The notes under the pieces are model-generated. The model searched no databases. It saw only the letters and a program-made list of their open reading frames with translations, and was not told where the DNA came from. Shown here one piece after another: positions 35,833 to 47,583 of a stretch of DNA of 64,000 bases. Every line of letters starts with the position of its first letter. The stretch's first letter is position 1. Where the stretch lies: the NCBI RefSeq assembly GCF_901000735.1, contig NC_081543.1:22277515-22341514 (forward strand), read 5' to 3'. Both the position numbers and the translations under genes were made by a program. Source of the stretch: Corylus avellana. Taxonomy: Eukaryota > Streptophyta > Magnoliopsida > Fagales > Betulaceae.

Positions 35833-38800
35833 ATGTCGCCGAAGAAGTTCCTAGTGGAGGTGGAGAAGGCGAAGGAGGCCAAGGACGGGAGGCCTTCGAC
35901 CGGACCGGTTTACCGGAGCCTTTTCGCGAAGGGAGGGTTTCCGGAGCCGATTGGAGGAATGGAAAGTTGCTGGGATGTGTTCCGGTACGGATTCTTATGT
36001 CTTTGTTTGGTCGCTGAGAAAGCCAGGAGACCGGAAAAAAAAAAAAAAACTTTTTGAGTTTCTCTCTGTGTTTCTCTTTGTTGTTTGTGGTTTTGAAATA
36101 GGAAAAGAGTTAGGACGAATCTAAAACGGAAAGAGTTGATTTCTTTTTTCTTTCCAGTTTCAGTATGCCTTAGAATTCTGTTTTCGAGTTGGATTTATTC
36201 GAATTTTGACGTTGAAGAGTAGGTGCTTTTGCGAATTTTTAGGCACTATTATCAGAATCTAATGGTTCAAAATTTAGCACATCAATGGTTCTTCTGGGAA
36301 AATTTTGAGTATTTCAATTGCATATTCGATGAACTTTTCTATTTTTTGATGACTTTTTGATGAATAAACTTTTTTTTTTTTAAATTGTGAAATTAAGGAT
36401 TTCAGCGACTTTAATTTGTAGTAAAACCGGATCAAAGTGTTGGAAATTAAAAAAAGAGCTAAAAATTAGCTGTTTGTTTGTGCATGTGCTTTAGCTTTTG
36501 TGAATATTTTCCAAAGCGCTTAATTTTCTTGAAGATAAATAGTTCTGAATTTTGCTTGTTTCAGAACCTTGCTTAGTTTTATGCATGCTTATGGCCCTTG
36601 ACAAGTATTTATTTAGTTTCATTTTTTTTCCCATAAGAGACTGCAACAAATGCTGTTAGTTCTGAAAAATTGAAAGAGAAATGATTTCCATTCTTTTAGA
36701 GAAATGATAGTCCCTCGCAATTTTTCGTGTACTTTTTACAGCATGACTGTGGAGAGATGTCCTGCGAATCCGATGCTTGGTCGTCGTGAAATTGTGAATG
36801 GGAAGGTAAATAGATCTTGGAAATAGTTTATGTGGGTTTGACTCTCAGTGGTTACCTTTGCTGTTAGACGACCTGTTTCGACTTTGAGCTATACTCTAAT
36901 GTGTGGCTCATGTCTTTGCAGCCTGGTAAATATGTGTGGAAAACTTATAAAGAAGTATATGACTTGGTGATTAAAGTGGGAAATGCAATGCGAAGTTGTG
37001 GTTTTGGGGAAGTAAGTTTACTAGCTTGTATCAGTGCAATTTTACCTTTTGCCCAATACTTTGTTTGAAGAATCATCCACTTATTTGTCTTAACTTTATT
37101 TATTGCTGGATTGTAGGGAGCAAAATGTGGTATTTACGGTGCGAATTGCCCAGAGTGGATAATAAGCATGGAGGTCCCTTTTTTTTTCTTTGATTTCCCA
37201 CCCCACCCCTCTTGTCAGTCATGACAGAAAACATGCTAGTGGAGTAGATTTCCTCACTCCTAATGGCTTTTTTTTTTCTCTTGAGATTTTGATTAACACT
37301 GAAAACCTAATGTAGCCCTTTGTAATGCTCATGTGCGCTTCTGATTGTGGAAAACCTTCTTTTTATATGACACTTTAGGTATGCATATCCACTTCTACAG
37401 CATGGTTCTACATTAATATGCAATTAACTTAACTAAAACACAGGCCCATGTACTTTCTCTGGGTACTAAGTATTTTTATTATGTGGCTGATCGTCTGTTA
37501 TGTATAAGGCGTTTAACATCCTTTCCAAAGCTGAACTATGTATATGCATTAACCTAAATCTGAAGCATCACCTTAAATATAGTGTTGACGACTGTTTGAT
37601 CTCTTCTGATTTGTTGATTAGGTGCTGGTGCTATTGAATTTGTTATAAACCATGCAGAGGTTTCAATTGCTTTTGCTGAAGAGAAAAAAATTTCTGAGGT
37701 ACACTTGTTTATGTTTACTTTGTGTTTTGACTAAAGTTATTATGGGTGGATCTCAGTAGGATACTGCAGTCATTCTACAGTTGATTGTTACTTGAATAGG
37801 TCACCTTTTAGGCTATGATCGCTGTAATAGTGAACATTTGTGGCATTTTGGGAGTTTTTTTGTACCATTTTTATATGTTAAGATTTTTTTTTCCTTGCTT
37901 ATACATTGCCCTTTCAGGTGTTGAAAACATTTCCCAACACAACAAAGTACCTCAAAAGTAAGTGAGGCTTGTCGTCTAGATTCCTTTATTTATGCATATT
38001 GCAATAAGAGATAATTATATATATTTTTACTATATAGCACTTGTGAGCTTTGGCAAGGTTACACCTGAACAAAAGGAGGAAGTTGAGAAATTTGGATTAG
38101 CAATATATTCATGGGATGAGTTTTTGCAACTGGTAGGCTTTTTTATTTGACTTTTATGCTTCTTTTGTTTTGTTGTTTTGTTAATAGTTGTGAATTTAGA
38201 TTCAAGAAAATGCGCCGTTCTTGTATAATGGTGAATGTTTTCCATAAATGATCATATTATGGAGAACATTGTTTGTATGACTTATCTATATTTTACTACA
38301 ACACTGTTGGTCGTGTTATAATTACTGGGAAAAAAATGAATTATAACATTCAAGGCAAAGATTCAAGCTGGAAGTGGCATGTTCTATGAATAGTTTTGTT
38401 ATATGTCTATATATTTTTGAATGTAAAATTGTTTGACTTATTTCTCTAATGGTCATTGTTATTCATGAACCTGGGGAAAATGATATTTTTTCTATGCCCT
38501 TGTTATTTGTATATGGTTACTAGTTCTGACACAAGTTTTGGATGCCTGTTCCTGGCAGGGTGATGGTAAACAATTTGATCTTCCAGTGAAAAAGAAAAGT
38601 GACGTGTGTACTATAATGTATACCAGTGGAACTACTGGTGATCCCAAGGGTGTAATGATATCCAATGATAGCATTATTGATCTTTTATCTGGGGTGAAAT
38701 GCCTGCTAGATAGTGTTAAAGAAACGGTGATTTCCTTCTCATTTTAACTTTTCTTTTAGGTAAACATGAATAAAAACAATCGTCTAAAAATGTAGCAAGT

Positions 38801-41800
38801 AGAACTTCATTTGTTCTTGACACGAGACACTGACCCATCCATATGGTCATCTAATTTGATTAGTCCTTTTATCGTAAAATACTGACTTCTCACATATATT
38901 TTCTTTTTCTTATTAATAGCTTGAAGAGAAGGATGTATATCTTTCATATCTTCCTCTGGCGCACATCTTTGATCGGGTGATTGAGGAGCTATTTATTTTA
39001 TGTGGTGCCTCAATAGGGTTCTGGCGTGGGGTGAGTGTGATTGCTAATTATTTTCTCACTCTATGAAAGTTCAATATCATACTTGCTTATTTTTATTTCT
39101 GCAGGATGTCAAACTATTGCTCGAGGACATTGCGGAGCTAAAACCAACTATTTTCTGTGCTGTCCCCCGTGTGTTAGATAGAATTTACACAGGTGAACTT
39201 TCTCGTTTGGCTAAGCGTGCTAATGAGTTTGATTTATCTGTGTCTTTTTGTCCATGTGGGAAGTTATCAAGAGATTTAACATTTCAGTAAGGAAAATGCC
39301 CTTTTGCTGTGTGCATCATTTTAGCCGGGGCACTGAATTGCACCTTTTACCTTCTAATTCTTTCATTTTTACTGTGAAAAAAATGCATTAGAAAATTTGC
39401 ATCTCCAACTATAAGGTATCATAACTGCTCTGCCAACTTTCAGGTTTGAATCAGAAGATTTCCTCAGGAGGCTTTTTGAAAAAGACAGTGTTCAATTTTG
39501 CATACTCATAGTAAGTTCTATTCAAATTCTCCAATTACCTTGTGTAAATAAGAAAAAAAATGAGGTTTGCTTGTAAATATCTTTGTTTATTCAGATATAA
39601 GGCAACATACATTTGACTCCATTGAATTTACGTGAGATCAATAAAAAATATGTTACACTTGCGTTCTTGTGGATAAATAATGTTATTCCTAGTAAAATAA
39701 ATTTATCAATTAATATTCCCCCCCACACCCCCAAGAGATCATTCACCAATCGTCTTCTCTTAATACATTCTACATGTTAAATTCCATTTTGTGACAATCA
39801 TTACTTCTGCTAATATTATCATCTATTTTATTGTTATGCATGGATTGTCACTTTCTTTGAGCCGACAGCTAAATTTAGCCAACTACATTTAGTTGGTATA
39901 TCGAGTTCATTTGAGTTGTATTTAGTGCTTTTAATGCCTGGTGATCACTTTGATATTGTTTATTAATCTGATTATGGCCTTTTTCAATATATTTTGATTG
40001 CTGCAGCAAGTTGCATAACATGCGGAAGGGGAGTAAACATGAAGAGGCATCTCAAATTTGTGATAAAATTGTCTTTAGTCAGGTGGTGGAAATATACATT
40101 TTTGTCTTCCCATGCTCCTCCCTTTAGACATTATTAACACTGGCCGTATCTACACCCTCTTTACTTTTTGTATCTCATTGGTTTTTTGTGACATCCGCAG
40201 GTGAAGCAAGGGTTGGGGGGTAGGGTTCGCCTTATTCTGTCTGGAGCAGCACCTCTTTCCACTCATGTAGAAGAATTCCTGCGAGTGGTGGCATGTGCTC
40301 ATGTTATACAAGGATATGGTATGCCAATCTTCAGAAGTTACTGCTTACTAGATGCCTTCTTTTTCTTTTTGGGCTTGCATTGAATGCCTATGTGTTGCTA
40401 TTACATGATGAGCATGGATCATGTTATTCTGTGTCAATGTTAATGTAGGTCTGACCGAAACTTGTGCGGGGACATTCGTCTCACTACCAAATGAACTGGC
40501 AATGCTTGGTACAGTAGGCCCTCCGGTGCCCAATGTGGATGTCTGCCTAGAATCTGTTCCTGAAATGGGATATGATGCCCTTTCAGACACACCCCGGGGA
40601 GAAGTATGTATAAGAGGAAAGACATTGTTTTCAGGGTACTACAAACGTGAAGACCTCACCAAAGAGGTCATGATTGATGGGTGGTTCCATACAGGTTTGC
40701 CATATCATGGTCTTGTTTGATTTAAATTTAGTCCTAATTATTAATTGACTTCTCACTTAACCTTGCTGATGATGATCTTTGCATCAGGGGATGTCGGTGA
40801 GTGGCAGCAAGATGGAAGCTTGAAAATCATTGACCGAAAGAAGAATATATTCAAGCTTTCTCAAGGAGAATATGTTGCTGTTGAAAACTTGGAGAACATT
40901 TATTCTCTTGTAACTGCTATAGATTCGGTATGCCTCTCAGTAACAAACTATATTTTGGTTTCACTGGATGCATATGCTTTTGTTTTCCTCTTTCTCTTTC
41001 TTCTATTACACAGTAGGTAGCATGGATACTTCTACACATATTGTCATTTGTGGCTATGGCCCTTCACACCTGCACGAATCTAAGTAGCACAGCCGCTTTT
41101 GAACACAGCAAAAATGGTTATAACTATGGAGAATATGCAGTGTCAGCATGTTCATATGATGTTTTACTTGTGATGCCATGTCAATGCTACATTGATCCAC
41201 ATCACACATACATGTCTACCTGCAAGATCTCTGTGTCTTAACCTGCGTAGAAGTATGATATAATGCTAGCAGGCTCAATATGGTCACCTCTTCTGTGGAG
41301 ACAGTTCAGAAGAGGTGACAAAATTCTTCTATCAACTTAATCGTATGGTTATTCTTTTCTTATGAAGGACATATGATTTCAAAGGTTTAGTTTAGTTTAC
41401 ATGGGATGGCTCAGTTTATTATTGCAGCTTTGATCGACGCAGAAAAATCTCATGCTAGTTTGACACTGTAATTACCCTTTCAATTTTAGATATGGGTGTA
41501 TGGAAACAGCTTTGAGTCCTTCCTTGTCGCTGTTGTGAACCCCAACAAGCAAGCACTTGAGCATTGGGCTGAAGAAAACAGAGTCACTGGGGATTTCAAT
41601 TCTCTGTGTGAAAATCCTAGGGCAAAGGAGTACATTCTTGGGGAGCTCGCAAAGATTGCTAAAGAAAAAAAGGTTGCTAGCTTGTTTTCTTTGAGAACCT
41701 GGTCAATGAATAGATTTCTGACTTATGATGACTAAGCTCTTTTGTGTTCTTACCCTTTTGTTCTTGGCAGTTGAAAGGTTTTGAGTTTATTAGAGCTATT

Positions 41801-42022
41801 CACTTTGATCCCGAGCCGTTTGACATGGAACGCGACCTTATCACTCCAACCTATAAGAAGAAGAGGCCCCAGTTGCTTAAATATTATAAGGTCTCTCCTT
41901 TTTGTTCTCTGACATACATTGTGTGAACTTCCTATTCACTTGAGGACTGATTTTTTAGCCAAAATCCAATTATGATTATCTAATTTAATCGATGTCAATG
42001 TGCCAATTCACTATTAAGAATT

Positions 42023-42063
<41 letters not shown>

Positions 42064-42163
42064 ATCTACAATAGAAGATCTTTGTTGTGAAACTACTGAC
42101 TTGGATATTTTTGTTGCACAGAATGTCATTGACAACATGTACAAGAGCGGAAACAAGCCCTGA
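35833..42163 (+). CDS. Long-chain acyl-CoA synthetase, LACS4/5-like, 19 exons, exon 5 damaged
   Basis: Activates long-chain fatty acids to acyl-CoA with ATP; LACS4-type enzymes act at the ER/cytosol in lipid and wax metabolism. Exons: 35833-35984, 36742-36805, 36922-37011, 37117-37173, (37316-37378), 37622-37698, 37918-37957, 38038-38132, 38559-38726, 38920-39030, 39105-39192, 39444-39510, 40007-40082, 40201-40318, 40449-40694, 40788-40927, 41490-41672, 41771-41890, 42122-42163. Motifs: ATP/AMP P-loop [45 protein letters not shown] and the fatty-acid/AMP motif [18 protein letters not shown]. The start MSPKKF follows the (GA)n leader. With a normal 49-nt exon 5 the protein would be 660 residues, the family's usual length. 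Exon 5 instead measures 63 nt, keeps CNAH-like (TGTAATGCTCATG) and YDTL-like (TATGACACTTTAG) ends with extra bases between, and as read ends in TAG. So either this copy is a recent pseudogene or the sequence has local errors. Confidence 0.9.
42028..42061. repeat. (AT)n microsatellite
   Basis: About 17 AT units in the last intron of the LACS gene. Confidence 0.95.
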
Positions 42164-42510
42164 GCGTGATTGGAATTTGCTTCTGGACCCTTAGTTTTCT
42201 CCTATTTAACCTGCCCTTTTTTATTCTTGACTGTATATACGCTTATAGATAAATCAGCTGATTTATTTAAATTAAAATTTCTATTTGCAGTTTCCTGTAT
42301 TAATCACCCCTTTCTTGATACCTTAGACAAAAGTTACAATTCATCATATAGCTTATATATGGTGCATGATTTCACACATCAAGTGTGTTTTACAGTGATT
42401 TACTGGTCACTTCATCTGCCCATGACATTCGGGTTGATGGTTGTGGTGATGTTGATAACCTAGTGTTGAAGAGTTATCGACGGTCAAGATGGCATAGAGG
42501 ATTCGGAATT

Positions 42511-42634
42511 GGAGAAATGTTATACATATTTCCGCTTTTATACTTTTTTAACCGTTAGATTTTTGATGAATTATTATTGAATTTTATGATTTGAGTGTGG
42601 GGAGTAGGAGTAAAAGTGTATTTAGTATTTCTCC
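42511..42634. mobile_element. MITE downstream of the LACS gene
   Basis: Left end GGAGAAATGTTATACATATT; right end the complement of GGAGAAATACTAAATACAC. 124 bp with imperfect inverted ends, about 350 bp after the LACS stop codon. Confidence 0.7.
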
Positions 42635-43057
42635 AAGGCGTTGTTACAAGGGGTAGTCCTGTGAGGGTCTATTATAATTGCGTGTCCAGATCTTAATTCG
42701 TGATAGGGACTATACTCTAACGACGGCAGGTGTTAGTAACTTAGTACAGAGGCATTAACCTTGGCTTTCTGACATTAATTGATAGTTTGCCGTTTGGCTT
42801 TAGATTGTAGAGATGTGATAGGACTTTTATGGTAAAGGTCGTTGTGGGAGTTACTTTGTCAGGACAAAATTGGATGATGCGGACACGGCAATGTCTCTGC
42901 ATTAGATCCTGTTCTGCTGGCACGTTTCCATTTTTGTCCATTTAATGCCTATTCACTCATGATTTTAAAAATTAGAAAAAAAAAACCAAATAATTAATCC
43001 TAATTATGTTGAGGCTAAGTTAATGTCTATTGAAATCATGATAGATAAAATAGATAA

Positions 43058-43908
43058 TGTTAGAATATACAAAAAAAATGTATTTTCCTATATTTCATAA
43101 TTAGTTTGACATCAAATATTTTTTATTTAAGAGTTCATTGTAATGTCTACCTTATGAGTATTATGAATAGTGGACGTAAGTGTCTAAGAGCATTTCAAGA
43201 GCATTTCTAGCAGGACTTTTAAGTTAAATTTAACTAATATGTGCCATTTTCATGCTCCATTAGGCCTTTCAAAATGAAATTTTTTCAACAATTTGCTACG
43301 ATAGCAACTTGTGGGATTTTTTTAATTATTTTCTTTTTCCTTTCTCTCTCCCTTCTTCACTGCCTCTCTTCTACTTTGGTCTCTCCTTCTCGATCACTGG
43401 TTCAGTCATCTTCTTCCTCCACCACACATGAACTCACTGGTTCACTCTCCTTCAATTAAATCCGAAAATCACACCCCAAAATCCTTACCCATCCAACCAA
43501 ATTGACATCCATTTGAAAATCACACTCCAAATCCTTGCCCATCAAACCAAATCGACACCCATCCAACCATCTAAAAAGCACACCCCAAAATTGACAGCAT
43601 AAATGGATTTGTTGTTAATGGATAATCTTTGCAATCCTGGTTCAATGGTGGGGTGAATTTGAGAGGTGTTGTTGTGCGTGGTGAGGGAGAGAGACAGAAG
43701 TGGGAAAAAATAATAAAGAACAGATTGAAAAATAATATTTAAATAAAGTAAAGAGTAAAATAGATAGTCTGCTAGAGTTCATTGTGAAAATGTAGTAGCT
43801 AAAAATAGTAAAAGTTGTATTTTGAGTGGCTAAAATAGCCATCGCTGTTGGAGATGCTCTAACACCGAACCAGTCGTAAATTCTTTACAGATCATCAGTA
43901 TTTTAACA
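43058..43908 (+). mobile_element. Copia-type LTR (about 180 bp) split by a Harbinger-type MITE
   Basis: The LTR starts TGTTAGAATATAC and ends TTTTAACA. It is immediately followed by TGGTATCAGAAC (43909-43920), a primer-binding site complementary to initiator tRNA-Met with one change. Its middle is interrupted by the MITE at 43188-43859. The sequence after the primer site (to about 44540) is degenerate and holds no convincing gag. Confidence 0.75.
43188..43859. mobile_element. PIF/Harbinger-type MITE, 672 bp, TSD TAA
   Basis: The right end is the complement of GAGCATCTCCAACAGCGATG; the left end is GAGCATTT...GAGCATTTCTAGCAGG. It is flanked by TAA at 43185-43187 and 43860-43862. GAGCATCTCCAACAG-like ends with 3-bp TAA/TTA duplications are typical of Tourist/Harbinger MITEs. 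No transposase frame. Confidence 0.8.
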
Positions 43909-44544
43909 TGGTATCAGAACCACTTTCTTATGGCCTTCAATAAACGTCATTGATGTTTTTGGGTGTTCTCTCCAACAATCTCATTGTTCTACAACATCAA
44001 AGTGTTAGTCTCCTCCATGCATCGCCATCGACCACCACGCGCTACCCACAATTTATGCCCGTTCAGCCACACGCCACTAAAGTCCTCCAATTGTATCGAG
44101 ACTCATACCATCCCACAGATTTGTTGCCGCCCGTCCAGTAGCCATCCAAAAATCTGCCAACATGTACTCCGCGTGCTCCCACGCGCCACTTGTCATTGTG
44201 CGTTTGGAATTCACATGCCTCCACCGCCATACACGCGCCGCTACCAACGTCCGACCAGATTGATTGCTGCGCCACTCCACATATCCACTGCCGAAGATGC
44301 CAGATCTGTCAATCACGCCGTCATCAAAGCGTCCACGTGCCTCCACGCGTCACTGCAATCTCCTGCGACTTTTCTTCATGCTCTGTTGCCGGATCTCTTA
44401 TGTTGCCGCCGCCGGCCAGTTTTAGAGAAACCAACGCCGTTCCAGATTAGCGGCTTCCGATCTTCATCTAGGGGACCACACCGAGCACTTGTCCGAACCT
44501 CATGCCACCCTCAGGAAATCTTACTCTGAACTCTTTTGGCCTTT
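43909..44544. other. Degenerate retroelement leader, no supported gene
   Basis: GC-richer stretch following the tRNA-Met primer site. Open frames on both strands overlap one another and lack recognisable domains. I see no gene. Confidence 0.5.
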
Positions 44545-46577
44545 TGTAATACCCCGATAAAACAATAGTTTTTATTCATTATTAAAGGATTTTCTACAAA
44601 GAATGGTTAAAGGATTTATGAAAAGCCCGGTTTTATAACATAGAACCTAAGCCCATACCTATAACCTAAAACTCCTTAGGCATTTTGAAGCACAAACCCG
44701 AGCTTAACCCTTTTTGACTGAACGTACGCTAGGGTTATCTGACATATGCTACTTTTTTTAGTAGAGGACGTACGCGGGGGGACCACCGTATGTACTTCTG
44801 CAAAAAGTACAAGGATGTACGCCTAGGGACCACCCAAACGTACGCTACTTTTTAGAAAACCACCAAAGCACCCTTTAGACAGTCAAGTAAATAGTACTGG
44901 ACGTCCGCTACTTTTCAGAGGAGTTGGTAATGCCCTTAGACTTTCTTCACCTATAAATACCCCTCTAACCCACGCCCATTTCACCGTTCAAATCGCCCCC
45001 AAGCTTCCAGAATCCTTTTGTGAGTGTGTTCTTGTGAGGTTGTGTGTTTTGTGAATTAGAAGAGGTGTTTTCTTGGAGGTTGCTCTAGGAGGTAACCCCT
45101 TGCCCGTTATATGCTTTCACTACTATTTTTATTGCTTTCTTAAATGTTGTGAGTTTTCAAAAGATGTTATGTTAAGCTCTTTACTCTTTTCCTTACAAAA
45201 CAAGAAATGTTTTCAAAATAGTTTGGAAAGCTTCTTTGATTCCTTGTATTGCATGTTTTCTTGCGTTGCATGTGTTTATCTCTTAGCCTAGAAGGGGATA
45301 TAGTAGCCTATAGATTTTATAGAACCCTTACAACATAGTTTGGAGCTTTAGATGGAAGACCTAACTCACTGACTGGACGTACGCCCTCGAGCCCGGACGT
45401 ACGGTCAAAAAGCCAGGCACCAGCCCTTAAGCCCCACTCATGTGTATTTTAGAGTCTAGCAATCCTTTTGTTAGATAAGGCTTAGCATTTTACTCGTAAG
45501 GGTCCTTTAGAACTACACATAACGACGTGTTGTGTTGCGTTATAGCAGGATTTAGCAATGTCGGAGGATTCAAGCGAGTGTATGAGGTAAGTAAACACTT
45601 ATGAACTCTTTCCTTAAAAACGTGGGATATGTCAGTTGACTGACCACGAGTATGATATGAGCATGTCTACCTTTCATAATAACTTGGTAACTACTTTATC
45701 AACTGATTAATAAGATGCATTGTATGATATGGTACACAGGTACGTGCGGTATAATGGCCATGGGCTTACTATATAGACTTAATGCTATGGTCAATTGTGT
45801 GTGTTATGTGGGCTTTGGATCCAATGGTTTCGTGACCAAGCGCAATCATTCCCTAATGACTCGGTCACTATAGGATGGACATCATTAGTAGTGTGGGCCA
45901 TTCGAGGTCGGACTTGGTCGTGCCACTAATGTTATGTACGGTAGCGTACAATGGCTGGGGCACTGGCATTGTATTACAGGTCTCTCGGAACAGCGCTAAC
46001 CCTACTGAAAAGGGGTAATATCTCGGGTAGACTATACATGAGAGTTATGACCTATAAAATACTAGTTTTTCCTGCATTAAAATACTTAGGCGATTGCCGC
46101 CGGGAGTACACCCCACTTTTATTAACTAAAAAAATACTTTTATGGTGTATTAACAGAGACAATACCTCTTTTAAATGTTTACTAAAACTGTACGTTTATT
46201 TTTGCTTAAATGGGCTCAATCATGCCTAATTGTGAGGTTTACTTATTAAGTCGTTAGACTTACGCTGTTATTATCTTTTAGGAAGTTGTCACTAGAACTC
46301 AGGAGTGGTACGGTTGCCACTGCAGATTTTGCTTTAGAATCTTCATGCTGTTGACAGGTTTGCTTATTATTATTAGTTGCTCCATGTCTTAATTTTGAGA
46401 AATATGCTTGTCCATATGATGATTCAATAGTTTTTCTCAAATTTATATTACCTTCCTATGCATTAACTCTGATAATGCTTAGAGGGGTGATTCCTCATTT
46501 AGCCACAAGTTGGTTGAACTGAGGTAATTGCCAATAACCTTGCCAGGTTAGCCAAGGCTAATTTTGGGGGCGTTACA
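44545..46577 (+). mobile_element. 5' LTR (2033 bp) of a TGTAATACCCC-type LTR retroelement
   Basis: Starts TGTAATACCCCGATAAAAC and ends GGGGGCGTTACA, with inverted termini. The primer-binding site TGGTATCAGAGC follows at 46581-46592 after TTA. A TATA-like CTATAAATACCCC lies at about 44951, upstream of the likely R region. Its U3 carries repeated GGACGTACGC words. It resembles plant Gypsy-type LTRs; the clade is not determinable without pol. Confidence 0.88.
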
Positions 46578-46580
46578 TTA

Positions 46581-46592
46581 TGGTATCAGAGC
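46581..46592 (+). promoter_or_regulatory. Primer-binding site, tRNA-iMet
   Basis: TGGTATCAGAGC, complementary to the 3' end of plant initiator tRNA-Met, three bases after the LTR end. Confidence 0.9.
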
Positions 46593-46813
46593 ATATGGTC
46601 TTACCAACTAGAACTGCTAATCTAAGAATAGGACGTAACGCCTTAGCCATGATCTTAATGAATGGAGCATAGGATTGACCTAGAGTCTCTGATTGTTGTT
46701 TGATTGTGGTGCGGGCTATAGTAACAGCCTTTTTGATTGCTTAGTTTAAGAGTTGAGTGGGATCGCCTGTTTGCGTTAGAGGCACTTGATCCTGCTTCAC
46801 ACTCAATTGCGCG

Positions 46814-47290
46814 ATGGGTGCCGACGTTGGGCAACTGTTTGAGAGTGGCCAGCACGGGCCGTATGCGCTCGGGTACAAGCCTTCTTACCCCAAGCCCAAG
46901 GTTTCCACTTGCCCCTTTCGAAGGTCGAAGTCCCCATCTTGGAAGAAGATTTCAGAGGGAGGAGCTCAAGTAGATTTCAAGGATGGCCCGGCTACAGCAA
47001 AGTGGAAACACCGCAGTGTGTCAACAGTACGAGACTTTCCTCCTGTTCCCGGTAGATGCAACCCTTACCTTAGCGTGGAAATGAAGTGGGAGATGCACAC
47101 CCATCTAACTCAGATAGCAAATGAGTACGCTGAGATGGAATGTGAAGAGATTCGGCTGCTAAAGGCAGGTGCCCTACTTGCTGGATCTGACCGCCAGAAG
47201 ACCGGCTTCCTCTCTAGCATCGATAAGGATTACGAGGCACTAGTCAAGGATGAAGAAGATCCTATAGAAGAATCCGGCGGAGAGTGCTAG
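46814..47290 (+). CDS. Small retroelement ORF (158 aa), function unknown
   Basis: Open from ATG 46814 to TAG. It is rich in charged residues, with SVSTVRDFPPVPGRCNPYL then HLTQIANEYAEMECEEIRLL and an acidic end (KDEEDPIEESGGEC). No zinc knuckle, protease or polymerase motif. RDFPPGCG-like segments recur in short proteins of plant non-autonomous LTR elements; I know no function. It follows the primer site by 220 bp and is in the element's sense orientation, so it is probably the element's only, gag-position product. An A-rich tract follows at 47383-47394. Confidence 0.5.
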   Translation: MGADVGQLFESGQHGPYALGYKPSYPKPKVSTCPFRRSKSPSWKKISEGGAQVDFKDGPATAKWKHRSVSTVRDFPPVPGRCNPYLSVEMKWEMHTHLTQIANEYAEMECEEIRLLKAGALLAGSDRQKTGFLSSIDKDYEALVKDEEDPIEESGGEC

Positions 47291-47583
47291 ACCTAGGAGT
47301 TGGGTAGCTTTTGATTGAGTAGGGCACTAGGTAGTTGGATTATGTACCGTGCTTAGAAATGTGTTTTGTATCCATGTCTTTTAAAAAAAAAAAAGGTATT
47401 TCGAAAGAAAATGAACTTTTTCTCATACCTTGAGTTTTGTTTGCATACCGAAACCTACTTAGACCTTTTGTCTCTTAAAAAAAAAAAAAAAAAATTGGCT
47501 GTATGTACGCTTCCGTGATCGAACGTATGCCCAGAAACCCTAATTCTTCAGCGCCTCTTTTAGAAACGGCCGAACGTACCCTA

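Noticed and set aside
43963..44529. 188-codon His/Pro/Cys-rich frame after the Copia primer site
   Set aside because: Overlaps other open frames on both strands, has no domain, and lies in a degenerate retroelement leader.
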